The notes beneath the pieces were generated by a model, which saw nothing but the letters and a program-made list of their open reading frames with translations, did no database searches and had not been told where the DNA came from. 64,000 nucleotides of DNA from Ectobius pallidus (taxonomy: Eukaryota; Arthropoda; Insecta; Blattodea; Ectobiidae): contig CAXKWD010000003.1 in assembly GCA_964059195.1 (NCBI GenBank), forward strand, positions 200,036,174-200,100,173. Reading direction: 5' to 3'. Positions 34,494 through 45,794 of this stretch are shown piece after piece (within the stretch, counting starts at the first letter, position 1; every line of letters begins with the position of its first letter). Position numbers and translations under genes: made by a program.

Positions 34494-34779
34494 TGTTCCC
34501 TATACAGGCCATGGATGCCCAGAGGGTTCCAGGAGGTTGAGGCTCCCAGATTTTAGACATTCGGGCGTCAAGGTGGTCAGCCTTACGCACCGGCCACCTT
34601 TACCCCCAGGATTGCTCCTGGTAGTTATTTCTGTTAGAGGCTGAGTCGACCCCAGGGCCGTAGTGCCATCAGAAGGATTAGGGCACTTGAAAAACTCCAA
34701 CGATCTCGTCGGGGATCGAATCTGCGACCTTCCGGTTTGTAGCGCAGCGCCTCAACCACTACGCTACGGCGTACCCCGG
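34494..34779 (-). repeat. tRNA-derived SINE, family P (copy 1)
   Basis: The minus-strand head TACGCCGTAGCGTAGTGGTT (A box) and GGTCGCAGATTCGATCCCCG (B box) are followed by GTTAGAGG...CAGGAGCAAT-type body sequence. Duplications CTGAACAGTAAGAAG (34479-34493) and CTGAACAGTAGAAG (34780-34793) bound it. Confidence 0.85.
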
Positions 34780-34984
34780 CTGAACAGTAGAAGGAATATT
34801 TATGTTCCCTTTATAAACCAGGAAATGCGTCATCTTGAAATGTTTTTCTTGTCATGTCAAAATAACAGCTACCAAAGACATCATTATGACACTTACATAA
34901 TCTAAATTCATATCAAGCTAGTTTTTGTAGCTGTATAAGAATATATTATATAATTAACCTTAATATTTGCATATTATGAAAGTA

Positions 34985-35265
34985 GCCCGTGGCGCAGTTG
35001 GTTGAGGCACTGGGCGAAGAACCGAAAGGTCGCGGGTTTCATCCCCGATGACGTTGTTGGGCAATTGACGGCACTGTGACATTGGGGACGATTCAGCCTC
35101 TAACAGAAATGAGCATCAGAAGTAATCCTTGGAGTAAATGCGGTCGGTGCGTAATGATTACCAGATTGTCTTCGTGTGCTGAATGTCTCGAAATCTCTGA
35201 GCCTCAACCTTCTGGAACCCTAAGGGCCTTCACGGTCTGTATTGGGACTATTCGCTTTACTTTAT
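34985..35265 (+). repeat. tRNA-derived SINE, family P (copy 2)
   Basis: The head AGCCCGTGGCGCAGTTGGTT and B box GGTCGCGGGTTTCATCCCCG are followed by the same body as copy 1 (GATTCAGCCTCTAACAGAAA). Only about 200 bp from copy 1 and oppositely oriented. Confidence 0.78.
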
Positions 35266-35302
35266 TATTAATGAATTTCATCTTCAGACAGGGTTAAAAT
35301 AG

Positions 35303-35598
35303 TTTTAAAATAGAGAGATTGTCCACCTTAGAACCCTTGTCGTTTCACTTATCTGGGGCCTTTTATAAAATATATATAATAACATAGAAGGCACAAGCAC
35401 ACGTTAAAAACACTGTTGTCAAATTAATAAAACTTCTTCTTGGTCCCAGATGCGTCTAGACGCAGAAGTTTTATTAATTTGACAACAGTGTTTTTAACGT
35501 GTGCTTGTGCCTTCTATGTTATTATATATATTTTATAAATGGCCCCAGATAAGTGAAACGACAAGGGTTCTAAGGTGGACAATCTCTCTATTTTAAAA
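35303..35598. repeat. near-perfect 135-bp inverted repeat (fold-back)
   Basis: Arms 35303-35437 and 35464-35598 match with about one internal mismatch (GGCCTTTTATA versus GGCCATTTATA). The 26-bp spacer holds its own palindrome GCGTCTAGACGC. No coding. A transcript would form a long hairpin. Confidence 0.95.
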
Positions 35599-36840
35599 TC
35601 ACTTTACTTTATTTGCGTTTTGTTTATAAATGTTCTCATTTCGAAATCCCCTGAACACATCAGTTTAGTGGCTAGATAAACTGAAGTAATGTGTCTAGCA
35701 TCTCATTAAATACGTAGGAAATGCCATTGTTTGATAAGTTATTGCTATGTTTTTACTTATTAATTTATTTATTTTTGTAACATACGTTGTAACCTTAGTT
35801 TTGACTTGAAAAAGTACAAAGCACTTTCAGCCATTTCTTTTTTAAATTACTTATTCGCTGCATAACATGCATAATTTGATTTTCTAAACTTTCTAGAAAT
35901 GAGGTGATTTGGAGTTTTTCGTCGTGATTTTTTGTTTGCAGATATTTGATTTCATTTAGGGGGCTATGGGTGAAATTTACCAGAATCTTTCTAGTAGGAA
36001 ATTCATTTTTGGCAGAAATAGTTTCTATAATATAAATAATAATATGCCGAAGTTTCATTTCTGTGGGTCTAATACTTTTCAAGATACTAGTTGTTTTGTT
36101 TAAAACAATAACGCTTTTTTTTAAATGTATCTCCTCCTACATATGCGAAGTAAAATGTTTCAAAAGTTTTTGATGAATCATTGATTTGCATTATAAAACT
36201 ACCTACAATCCAGGTGTTTAATTTTTTTTATCAGAACAACAAGGAAAGTATGTTCATTCCAAAATAAAAGAATTTCTAGTAAAAAACTAAATCTGTGTAA
36301 TTTACAAAATGAATTCACTATATCCTTAACATCGTTATGTAATCATTCACTTCGCTATTAGCTAATCAATCTTTGTGATTATTAAATTATTGGATAGGCT
36401 ACATTTTATTATATTACCAACATTTTAAAAATTTTACTGTCCTTAATAGCGCCGATACAAACAAAAATTCAGCATTTTTGTTTATGTGTACAGATTTTAC
36501 ATAATACGTAACTTAGCTTATTATTTTTATTGCTAGTTTTATTATTGTAGTTATTGTTACTATTATTTATTATTATATAACTGCTTATTGTTATTATTAT
36601 ATTACTGATTATTATTATTATTGTTAGCGGTATTATTATTATTATTATTAATAGTTTATTAGAAAATTAGTATATTGTTATTATTATATTACTAATTATT
36701 ATTATCATTATTATTATTTAATTGTTATTACTACTATTATTATTACAACTACCTATTACAGTGGAAAGTGCTGTAGTACAGTGACATAAACATAACAGTG
36801 GGAAAGTTTTCACTTTTACTGATGCTCAATAAAACGGAAA
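35599..36840. other. AT-rich DNA with TTA-rich simple sequence
   Basis: No gene recognised. Scattered (ATT)n at 36590-36750. The 3' end has several CAG splice-acceptor-like triplets. Confidence 0.4.
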
Positions 36841-37286
36841 GTGGTGACATCTTCAGGCAAGATGAGGGTACTACGTCTGCTGTGCTACAAGAAGAAGAGG
36901 CTCAGACGCACGTACGTAACTTCCTGTTTCCTGCCAGGGCAGTCCAGAAGGTGCTGCCACCTTTACGCTAAATCCCCAGTATGCGTCTTTCCCAGCCCTG
37001 GCCTTTGCTTCGAGTCCTTGGAGTTACGTGATAGTAGGATTCGCAAGGTTATGGAAATTTTCTCAAGCAATTTTGTGTGAAAGACAATTAAATGGAAGTT
37101 GAGATGTTTTGGTTACGTCACGGGGGGTCCGGGTACAGCACTGGACTATGCTTGGAATGTTGCAGCAAGTGGAGCGGCAGGTCGGCCCGTTATGTCATAA
37201 GGAGGCCGAACACTGCCCGGAGCGGGCCACCACGGCCTCAGCCTTCCTGTAGCCGATATTCATTGATTCATGACGGATGTCCCTAG
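36841..37286 (+). other. GC-rich block, possible coding exons of unknown gene
   Basis: GC content rises sharply. Several overlapping frames are open, for example one reading ESGDIFRQDEGTTSAVLQEE to a stop near 36971, and another near 37120-37260 reading VQHWTMLGMLQQVERQVGPL to a TAG. No family recognised. The region could be exons, a processed fragment or an unrecognised repeat. Confidence 0.25.
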
Positions 37287-37359
37287 CTGAATCTATCCCG
37301 GAAGTCCAAAGTGAAATAATTTCATTTTCAGTAATTTTTATTAACCCTTTCTTATATTT

Positions 37360-37845
37360 TATAATAGAACGCATCTTTCAACTCAAATCATTAGTGGGTA
37401 ACTAAGAAACAAACAAACAAACAAAAAATGAAAAATTGCATTTTTTTTTTAACGGCATATTTAGATAGCTCTTTTCTCTTTAATTTCGTATATTAATTTT
37501 TAAATTCTGGCTGCTAGCTCCTTAGATAGAGCCCCTTTTCTAAGAAGCTTCATTTTGCCATTCGAATATGTTGGGAAATAGCTGAACACTTGCTGTATCT
37601 TTTGGAATACATATATCCATTAAATTGTGTTTTGTTTCCGTTAATGGCCTTTGTGAAAGTTACTTTATGGACGTGCCTCGTAAGTAACATAAGCCTAGGC
37701 CTACATCATAATATTGTCTTGTGTAGGCTATACAGAACTATTTAACTATCATCTCTTTCTAGGTTTGTTTGATGTGGATGTTTTTAACTTGACCACAAGT
37801 TGGTCTAAATACTTGATTTTTAATATTTTAAAACTTTTATATTGA
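37360..37845. repeat. duplicated unit J, copy 1
   Basis: Its start (GAACGCATCTTTCAAC, then TTTAAATTCTGGCTGCTAG) and end (TTGACCACAAGTTGGTC, AAACTTTTATATTGA) match copy 2 at 38771-39258. The middle portions differ. A Helitron-like element sits exactly between the copies. Confidence 0.6.
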
Positions 37846-38770
37846 CTAGCAGGTGCCCGCTGCTTCGCCCGCGATTACTTACTCAACTGCTAGATATTGT
37901 GCTTAAATCATTTATTTAACAGAAAAATAATTAAAACACCATGTTTATTAACACGGACATAGTTTTTAAATAAATTAGAGGAATTACGTAATTTTACTCT
38001 TAGTCATATTGTTTAACGTAAAAATGTAAATAAACAAACGAACAAAAGACTCTTATGATACCATATGGGCATAGAAATTCCAAATGAAACGATTAAAATG
38101 AACCTTACGTAAGTAGATTCATGAACCTTTCCCAAATCATGCATAAACAATTTTATTATAACAATTGACCAAAAAAAACCTGGTTTCGAGGTGCATTACA
38201 CGATCAAAGTGCGCCACCGGGGAAAAAAAAGACCTCTGATTAGAGTTCCCTAGCCCAAAAAAATCCGCATAGTGTTTTTCGTCCAAATCTTTCCATGTTT
38301 TCCCATTAAGGCTTTGCCGCGAAACTTGTTAGCTGTAAAGAACATATTGATTAATTCGAACATTTCGATTAAAATGTTTAATTTACTGATTATTTTACAT
38401 AATCTACAAAATTTTGAGATACATAATTTACTCAAATATAAATTTTAATACCTTCTCTAATTTTCAAAGTCTTGTTTCATTTATTTCCAAAGCCTTAGGT
38501 AAAGACTGCCAACAATACACTGTTGTCATGTGAACTGTGATTTGGATTTGATAATTCTGTGTAAAAAGGGATTAAGTATTCTCAAAAGCATTTGATTTTT
38601 GGCATTTAAAATTTAAAAAAATAAAACTCCTTTCTTAGTGAGCACATACATTATGAAACGAAGGTACTGTCAAAATTCCAAGTCTCTACCTATTATAGTT
38701 TAGGCTCTACGTTGATTCTCTGTCTGTCAGTCAGGACAAAGCCTCTTATTTATATATATATATATCTAGA
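37846..38770 (-). mobile_element. Helitron-like element, copy 3
   Basis: On the minus strand it starts TCTAGATATATATATA, carries AAGAGGC then TTTGTCCTGACTGAC as in other copies, and ends GCGGGCACCTGCTAG followed by T. Host A and T flank it with no target duplication. Its 3' end differs from the CCGGGCC type at 24400, so it is a separate subfamily. Confidence 0.65.
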
Positions 38771-39258
38771 TAATAAAACGCATCCTTCAATAAAATCATC
38801 AGTGGGTAATTAAAAAGCAATATGATTTTTTTTTTGTAAACGGCATGTTTAGATAGCTCTTTTCTATTTAATTTTGTATATTAATTTTTAAATTCTGGCT
38901 GCTAGTTCCTTAGATAGAGCCCCTTTTCTAAGAAGCTTTATTTTGCCATGCCTTTAGCCTTCTATCAAATTCTAGTATTTTTATTCTTCCCTCTCTGCTA
39001 GAAGTTCAGATATTGACTATTATTTGTCACTAATACACTAGTAAGTAAATGGAGCCATGCTGGGGTCAGAATAAACTGTTTGAACATCGCATATTCATGT
39101 TCATTCCGACATGTGTTTTATATGCGCTTCGATACAAGTTTTGCTTCCTTCACAGTTTCCCGAAAGTAGGAATCGTGATGTGGATGATTTCAACTTGACC
39201 ACAAGTTGGTCGAAGTATATTTGACTTTTAATATTCTAAAACTTTTATATTGATAAGG
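38771..39258. repeat. duplicated unit J, copy 2
   Basis: See copy 1: the outer blocks (AAACGCATCCTTCAA ... ACTTTTATATTGAT) match and the inner sequence diverges. Non-coding. Confidence 0.6.
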
Positions 39259-40317
39259 CGGAGTTAAACCGCATTTTAAATTACCAAGTCTTGCAAAGCT
39301 CTATAGGCTATTTACTGTCATCTAAGGAGTCAAGTGGAGCTTTCTGTTTCTGGCATAAAACTGATTACTTTTTCTATACTGTTTTAATTACTATCCAACA
39401 TCATAACAGAAAATTAGTTGTTCCCTTGACATAAAATTCAACACGATATTAATTTTAAAACTCGGTGGAACATACTGGACTGGCTTGTTATTGCTTAACT
39501 TCAAACTCGTAGATGACATCTAGTTATGCTCTGAATTTTAATTCATTTTATGGGGGGAAAATAGAATTAGCTGGTTCTTGCTTCCAACTCTTCAGTTATC
39601 AAGTTGAAAATACCTTTAGGCAGGCCTACAGGCTGAGGTAAATTTCGAAGTGCTTTTGGTTTAATTTATTGTCGCTGCGCAGCACTTTTCTTCTTTAGCC
39701 TTGGCATGACGGACCCGCAATAATAACTGCAAAAAAGAGGAAAGAGCACTTTTTCAAACATTCAAATCTCGCCTTATATGAGAGCTATCGAGAAACTAAC
39801 TAGTTATTGATATGTAGAGTACTCATCAAGGGCTTTTCGACGATACCCCACAAGACGTGGTTTCAAAAATTTATAATTTCCATCCCCCACCACCCCCACC
39901 CCCACTCGTAGGGACCGAGATATAAATTTTTCAAAATTTGAACCAATCCCCCGACTCCCCTCGGGCCAATTTTGCTCATTAACGAACTTGTCCGAACTAT
40001 TGGGCCTAGAAATAACATAATCAAATTTGGTTCACATATCTTCAAAATTACGGCCGCTGTGTAAAGATATATAAATTGAACGGGCGGTGGTTTCGTACTT
40101 AGGGAAGCATGAAACGTAAAGATATGAAAGAATTTTTCGAAAGTCATGACATGGTATCGATTTCAATAGGTAGATTTTTCTTCAAAATCTACCTAAAAAT
40201 GATTACACTTTCTTTCGGTAACTAATCTGATATTAGCCTACTTCTTAAAATATTTAATTAAACAAGAAGAGGGTTTGATTTTAATAATATTGCGATACTT
40301 ACCATCTCACTGGTTTC
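39259..40317. other. intergenic DNA, no gene seen
   Basis: AT-rich, with a C-rich tract (CCCCCACCACCCCCACCCCC) near 39886. No recognised frame. Confidence 0.4.
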
Positions 40318-40685
40318 GTGCCCGCCTCTAGATCCGAAAGGCCCCGGGATCAAACCCGGCCGAAGTCGATTTTTCAGGACGTAAAAATCCTGGGCACGGA
40401 GTACTCCGGGAGGGACTTTTAGCTGGGGGGGGGGGGGTGTTGTAGATTTACAGCACGTAAAAGAACTCCAAGCCTAAATTAGAGCCTTTGGACAAAATTT
40501 ATTGGCCCTTTCACGTCCAAGTAATACCTTAGTTTCCGGAGGGGGTTAAGAGGCGATGGGCTTACCACCTGTTCCTCTGCCCTCTCTCGGAAAATAAGCG
40601 TAACAAAATTCTCATAGGTAACATAAACCTCCACTTGGAGGCCCTTCGTCCCAACACAGGGGATATAGGATACCAGATACAGATA
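40318..40685 (+). repeat. tRNA-derived SINE, family E (copy 1, head truncated)
   Basis: Shares GTGCCCGCCTCTAGATCCGA, GGGATCAAACCCGG (B box), AGCCTAAATTAGAGCC and AACCTCCACTTGGAGGC with copies at 52190, 52557 and 57853. The first about 25 bp of the tRNA head are absent. Confidence 0.82.
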
Positions 40686-40792
40686 CTATCTGACTGAAAC
40701 AGACCCAATAGGCTTTAATTATGATACTTTCCACTAATATTCAGGCAGCTTTTTTCACAACGAAATTATTTTTGTTATCAGTACAAAAGTGC

Positions 40793-42075
40793 CTGCGATC
40801 ATTTACTCAACTGCTAGATGTTTTATTTAATTTATTTATTTAACACAAAATAATTATAATATACTAGCTTAAAAGGCCCGGCGTCGCCAAGGTTTTTTTT
40901 ATTCTGTAATTGAAAATTAACTTATGAAGGACTTTCGATTTTTAAAATTCAAGTCCTTTTATAGATATTTAGAATTTGAAATAGGAAGAACGACTTATCG
41001 CACTCAAACTATTCCCTCAGAGAACGTTTCATATAGCTTTTTACTGCTAATAGAGGATGTAGAATTTTGGATCCCATCGCTTGTACACAGCAAGCCTGGT
41101 AGGGGTTCAACTAAGAAGAAACATAAATTCCGGTAACATAAAATTGTATTGTCTTTGAAGAATATTTATTTCTCACTCTCATGTTACCATAATACCGTTT
41201 TGGGGATGAAATTAAACAGAAATGCAATATCACTTTCATACTTCTCTCCCGAAAACATATTACCATACCTCGTATTGTTTTCTCTATGTCCAGGGAAAAG
41301 AAAGTTATGTGACTGCATTATTTTCGTGGGTTTCATTCTTTAATATTTATTCATAACATGAATTATATTGATAGCTTCACTGATTATTTAAAGTTCCGTT
41401 TCTTTTATTTCCAAACCCATCTGAGACCATTGGCAACAATATGTTGTCATGTGAACTGCGATTTGGAATTGATAATTCTGTGTAAAAAGGGATTAAGTAT
41501 TCTCAAAAACATTTAATTTTTGGCATTTAAAACCAAAATTTTGCAAAATCCTTTCTTAGTGAACACTTACATTATTAAACGAAGGTACTGTCAAAAAACC
41601 AATTCCCTCCCTATCATAGTTAAGGCTCTACGTCGATTCTCTGTCATTAAGTCAGTCAGTCATTCATTCAGTCAGTCAGGATAAAGCCTCTTATATATAG
41701 ATTGATTAACACTGACATCGTTTTTACAAAAATTGCATGGGTTACATAATTTTATTAGGTGCCAGAATGGTACTTTATGAGATTGTGTGGAGGACGGGAA
41801 AATGTCTGTCCATTCGTGTGCCTGTACTTGCGATAACTCAAATACGCTTTATCGGATTTGTATTAAACTTGGCTTGCGCTTTTATAACGTCCATGGGAAG
41901 AAACCTATTGATATTGAACCAAAACGGTTGACCGGTACCGAAGTAATGCCCAATTTAGTACCAATATATTTTATGGTAATATATTAGAAAGAATTTATCA
42001 AATTCAAATCGGTTCTCATAACAACATATTGTTTTACAGTGTTCTTATACTGCTTTGGAACTTGCAATACAGTTA
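40793..42075. repeat. Helitron-like host repeat (M/K) split by copy 4
   Basis: 40793-40862 (ACTCAACTGCTAGATGTTTT) and 41703-41756 (TAACACTGACATCGTTTTTA) correspond to adjacent parts of the 37846-38770 element, with the Helitron at 40864-41701 placed between them. Repeat K continues from 41757 to 42075. Confidence 0.5.
40864..41701 (-). mobile_element. Helitron-like element, copy 4
   Basis: The minus strand starts TCTATATATAAGAGGC and ends GGCGACGCCGGGCCTTTT followed by AAGCTAG, with host A and T at the ends. 838 bp, non-autonomous. Confidence 0.72.
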
Positions 42076-42338
42076 CCTTTGCTTATCAAACTAGACCTTT
42101 GTTTTTCCGTAAGCCCTGCTTAATGAATCGATCTGAAGCTTAACTCGGAGATCAATAAATTACAAAAATAACTTATTTTCTGCATATCATAATTGTGGCA
42201 TCCAGTTATTGATATTATCATCTCTGTGTAGTAGACATAGTCGTGTAACTGTAAACATAAATATTAAAGGTTTGTGTGGGTTCCTTCCTTATCTATTCTT
42301 GAAAGACAATTTTCATAAATTAAGGGGATGCCGTTTCT

Positions 42339-42931
42339 CCAGTGAGAGAGTGGGCTAAGCCACCTCGGAAGTATTAGTAACGTGATATAGTCCAATCACC
42401 GGGTACTTTTACCTGGGAAAAAATTCCGAAGTTAATAATTTTTTAATATGTTGTATGTAGGTATTCTGTGGTTTAGAATCCAAGTTTCCCAATTCGAGAA
42501 CCCTGTGCGAACTTCAGAGCAGCCGAAAACCTCGAAATTTGTGGGTTTTTGTAGTTTTTTTCCTTATAACTCCTTAACAACCCGTTACAGACTAAAATAT
42601 TTCATTACAAAACTTAAAGAGCATTAAATTTCCTACAATTTGCGTTGTTTAAACTTTTTTTAAAACCAAATACGTACCGAGATATGGCGCTTCAAAGTTT
42701 AGAAAAATTTTAAAAATACCGAAAGACTGCTTACAAAAACCTTAAGGAGGTGATAAAGGGTTGGCACTGTAGCCTGAAGTTAATTTTTATAAACACTTTG
42801 AAATGTGTAAAATCTGATAAGAAGAAATAAATCAAGTGTTAAGATGAATTTTTTTCTCATTAGAAAGTCAAACACAAATCTCAAAATATCTCGAATCCGT
42901 TATTTCTGGCTTAGCCCACTCTCTCACTGGA
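42339..42931. mobile_element. TIR element, 24-bp perfect termini
   Basis: Starts CCAGTGAGAGAGTGGGCTAA and ends with the exact complement, TTAGCCCACTCTCTCACTGG. 593 bp, no transposase frame. No clean target duplication: ATGCC occurs near both ends but at unequal distance. An outer inverted pair (AATTGTGGCATCCAG at 42189, CTGGATGCCACAATT at 42929) complicates the boundaries. Confidence 0.7.
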
Positions 42932-42934
42932 TGC

Positions 42935-43560
42935 CACAATTGCATTGATCACTGATTAAACAAAAGCATTCTGGCACTTTGTTACATCGGTTTACGTGAT
43001 TTTATATTCTTATATATTTGTTCTCTTATAAAATATTAAATATCAGAATCAAATATTAAATATTACATTTTTAAATGTTATAGGATGGAAGTAGAGAGTG
43101 GTTTTAATTATACTGTAGTATATTTTGCTTAGTTGTGGAAGGTACGTATGTTTGTGTTTAGGATATATTTTGACTTGTTAGACTTCCTGTTCCACGCATC
43201 TCCTGAAGAAGTCAAACAACTCCAGGTTGTCGTATAGTACTGTGGCCACCCCTGGAAACTTTGAATTGAAGGAAAACAAGAAAATATTCCATTAGCAACA
43301 AACATTACTCATCATGAAAGATTACCCTCTGGCTTGTATTTCATTGCAGTATAATCATATCCAAGACTGGAATGCACTAATTCTACCGATGTTATAACAA
43401 AGAAGGAATTCACGGATGTAGCAGATGTTAAGCAAAACCATCACGTGTCACCCCTAGTCTAAAAACAACAAACACAGAAAGAGAAACATGATTAGAATAA
43501 TGGGCACTAAATTACTTGGAACTAAACATGAATTGGCAAAACAGAAAAGTATTATGTAAC
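42935..43560. other. intergenic DNA, no gene seen
   Basis: AAACAAAAGCATTCTGG at 42957 recurs at 26433. Otherwise no recognised repeat or frame. Confidence 0.35.
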
Positions 43561-43574
43561 ATGAGAATATTACA

Positions 43575-43675
43575 GGAGAAAAATTCCTCTGACACTGGGA
43601 TTCCAACCCAGGACCTTGGGCTATCCATGCCAATAATCTACCAACTGAGCTAAGCCAGAATTCACTTCACAGTGT
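43575..43675 (-). repeat. tRNA-derived SINE, family L (copy 2)
   Basis: The minus strand reads GGCTTAGCTCAGTTGGTAGA and GGTCCTGGGTTGGAATCCCA. The tRNA head is the same as at 24025, embedded in the same larger repeat, which runs on to 44760 after the Helitron insertion. Confidence 0.7.
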
Positions 43676-43746
43676 CGGATGGAACCTCTCTCCTATGACT
43701 GATTGCCCTTATTGGTCTACCTCACAGACAGACACGTTATATCATA

Positions 43747-44542
43747 CTAGCTTAAAAGACCTGGCGTCGCCCGGGATGAAGGATTTTCAATTTTAAATTC
43801 TAGGTCCTTATATAGGCATTTATAATTTGAAATAGGAAGAACGACTTATTACACTCAAACTATTCCCTCAGAAAACGCTTGATATAGTTTTTTATGGCTC
43901 ATAGAGGATCTAGAATGTTGCATCCCATCGCTTGTAGCCTACAGTGCACAGCAAGCCTGATAGAGGTTTAAATAAGAAGAAACAGAAATTCCTGTAACAT
44001 AAAATTGTAATATCGAGGCGGGAAATTTCCCACTCTTATGTTACCATAAAGCCTTCATACTTTTCTCTCCAAAAACCTGCGATATAATATAATAATATAC
44101 ACATTACCATACCTCGTTTTGTTTTCTCTATGTCCAGGGTAGAGAAAGTTATGTGATTCCATTATTTTAGTGGATTTCATTCTGTAATATTTATTTATAA
44201 CATGAATTATTTTGATAACTTCTCTTATTTGTCAAAAGTGCATTTCAATTGTTTTTTCCAAGCCCACCTGATACCATTTGGCAACAATATATTCTGTGAT
44301 TTGGAATTGATAATTCTATGTAAAAAGGGATTAAGTATTTTCAAAAACATTTAATTTTTGGCATTTAGAATCAGAATTTTTCAAAATCCTTTCTTAGTGA
44401 GCACCTACATTATGAAACGAAGGTACTGTCAAAATTCCAAGTCTCTACCTGTTATAGTTTAGGCTGTACGTTGATTCCTGTCATTCAGTCAATCAGTCAG
44501 TCAGTCAGTCAGGACAAAGCCTTTTATATATATATATAGAGA
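43747..44542 (-). mobile_element. Helitron-like element, copy 5 (with empty site)
   Basis: The minus strand starts TCTCTATATATATA and ends CCCGGGCGACGCCAGGTCTT followed by TTAAGCTAG. Joining host bases 43746 and 44543 gives TCATA|TGCAG, identical to the uninterrupted paralogue TCATATGCAG at about 24166. The insertion is therefore between A and T without duplication, the Helitron rule. Confidence 0.85.
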
Positions 44543-44570
44543 TGCAGTACTGTGAGGCACACTAATTAGT

Positions 44571-44692
44571 GATTTGGCCAAAGGTCCTGGGTTCAAATCC
44601 CAGAGTCGGTGGAATTTTTCTCCTATAATATTCTCATGTAATGTCCAACAGAGACAATAATCTGTGGTTGATGAAAGCTTATAATTATATCT
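44571..44692 (+). repeat. family L SINE fragment (copy 3)
   Basis: Contains CAAAGGTCCTGGGTTCAAAT and the SINE 3' part. Flanked by 12-bp duplications ACACTAATTAGT at 44559-44570 and 44693-44704. 5'-truncated. Confidence 0.8.
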
Positions 44693-44857
44693 ACACTAAT
44701 TAGTCATTTTTGTGACTGGGCTTCCACTGTTATTGTATAGTAACATTCAAGGTATATATACCTATAATGGCATTTATTAAGACACGAGGTAGTTTTTCTG
44801 AAACGAGCATTCTGGATATCATAATTTTCATACGGACGTCTTAATTGTCATCATAGG

Positions 44858-45070
44858 CCGCCCCCATAGCTGAGTGGTTAGACCGCTCTCCTTTCCACCG
44901 CTGGGACACGGGATCGAATCTCGGTAAATACGTGTGGAATTTGTGGTGGACAAAATGGGGTCGGGACAGGTTTTCTCGGGGTGTTCCTTTTTCCCCTGCC
45001 ATTTATAATTCCTCCAGAGCTCCATTCATCCTAATATGAGCATTGGTTGCAATGAAGGAATTTATAAAAT
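44858..45070 (+). repeat. tRNA-derived SINE, family Q
   Basis: The head CCCCCATAGCTGAGTGGTTA (A box) and GGGATCGAATCTCGG (B box), then GTCGGGACAGGTTTTCTCGG. Flanks TCATCATAGGC and TTATCATTATAGGC are an imperfect target duplication. Confidence 0.78.
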
Positions 45071-45151
45071 TATCATTATAGGCAAGTTACGTATAACTGT
45101 TTTTGTTCGACCATAATTAAATCCTTAAGTTTTGTGTTTTAAGAATACCTC

Positions 45152-45552
45152 GTGTTTGCGTTCGCTCCTCTTACGCAGCGGGCCCGGGTTCGAATCCTGG
45201 TCGGGACAACTTACCTAGGTGGGGTTTTTTCTGGGGTTTTTCCTCACCTGTGAGACAAATGTCTGGTAACTTTAAGCCCTTGTGGTCCCCAGATATCATC
45301 TGGCCGTCATTATCATCTTCATCTAGTCCTAGCCTTGTTTGGAGTGTGTGTGTGAATGGTGTGTCTCGTCCTATGTGGTCATGTTGTCTCGGAGGTGGCC
45401 CCGGCATTGGGCTGATCACTCATCCGGGGAGGCCCTCCGTGTCCTTATCTGGTCAAAAAGTATGTATGTGATCCATAGATAATCCCTCTCCCGACAGGTT
45501 CGCGGCCCTGTAAGTCCCTAAAAGGGAGAGGTAAAACTAAGACAAACAAATA
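45152..45552 (+). repeat. tRNA-derived SINE, family G (copy 2)
   Basis: The best-preserved copy: B box GGGTTCGAATCCTGG, body as at 2063. Exact 11-bp duplications AAGAATACCTC at 45141-45151 and 45553-45563. Confidence 0.9.
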
Positions 45553-45794
45553 AAGAATACCTCATAATTGATGAAGCAAATGACCCTTGGACAACAGCTG
45601 TTAGTAGTTCTCGTTTTTTCCGATAGATTGCAGGCCGCAGGGCTTCTCTTGAGCTTTAACATCAAACAACGCACATTAAAAACACACGAAATGAATTAAC
45701 ACGAACAGAATTTATTTTATTTTTAAAACAGGTTGTTCATTACGCAGTTTCATTTGCTGCGTTCCGTGTTCTATAATAATCGATACCACACTTG

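Larger units (their letters stand above)
44765..45790. repeat. repeat family B (copy 2) with two SINE insertions
   Basis: Pieces 44765-44850, 45071-45151 and 45553-45790 together match 21735-22075. The two gaps are the SINEs at 44858 and 45152. Confidence 0.65.

Noticed and set aside
36590..36750. CRISPR-like or satellite array
   Set aside because: It is irregular (ATT)n simple sequence without spacers or constant repeats.
37360..39258. LTR retrotransposon (two direct repeats about 490 bp long flanking an internal region)
   Set aside because: Only the outer blocks of the two repeats match, there is no TG...CA, primer site or gag/pol coding, and the interior is a Helitron-like element.
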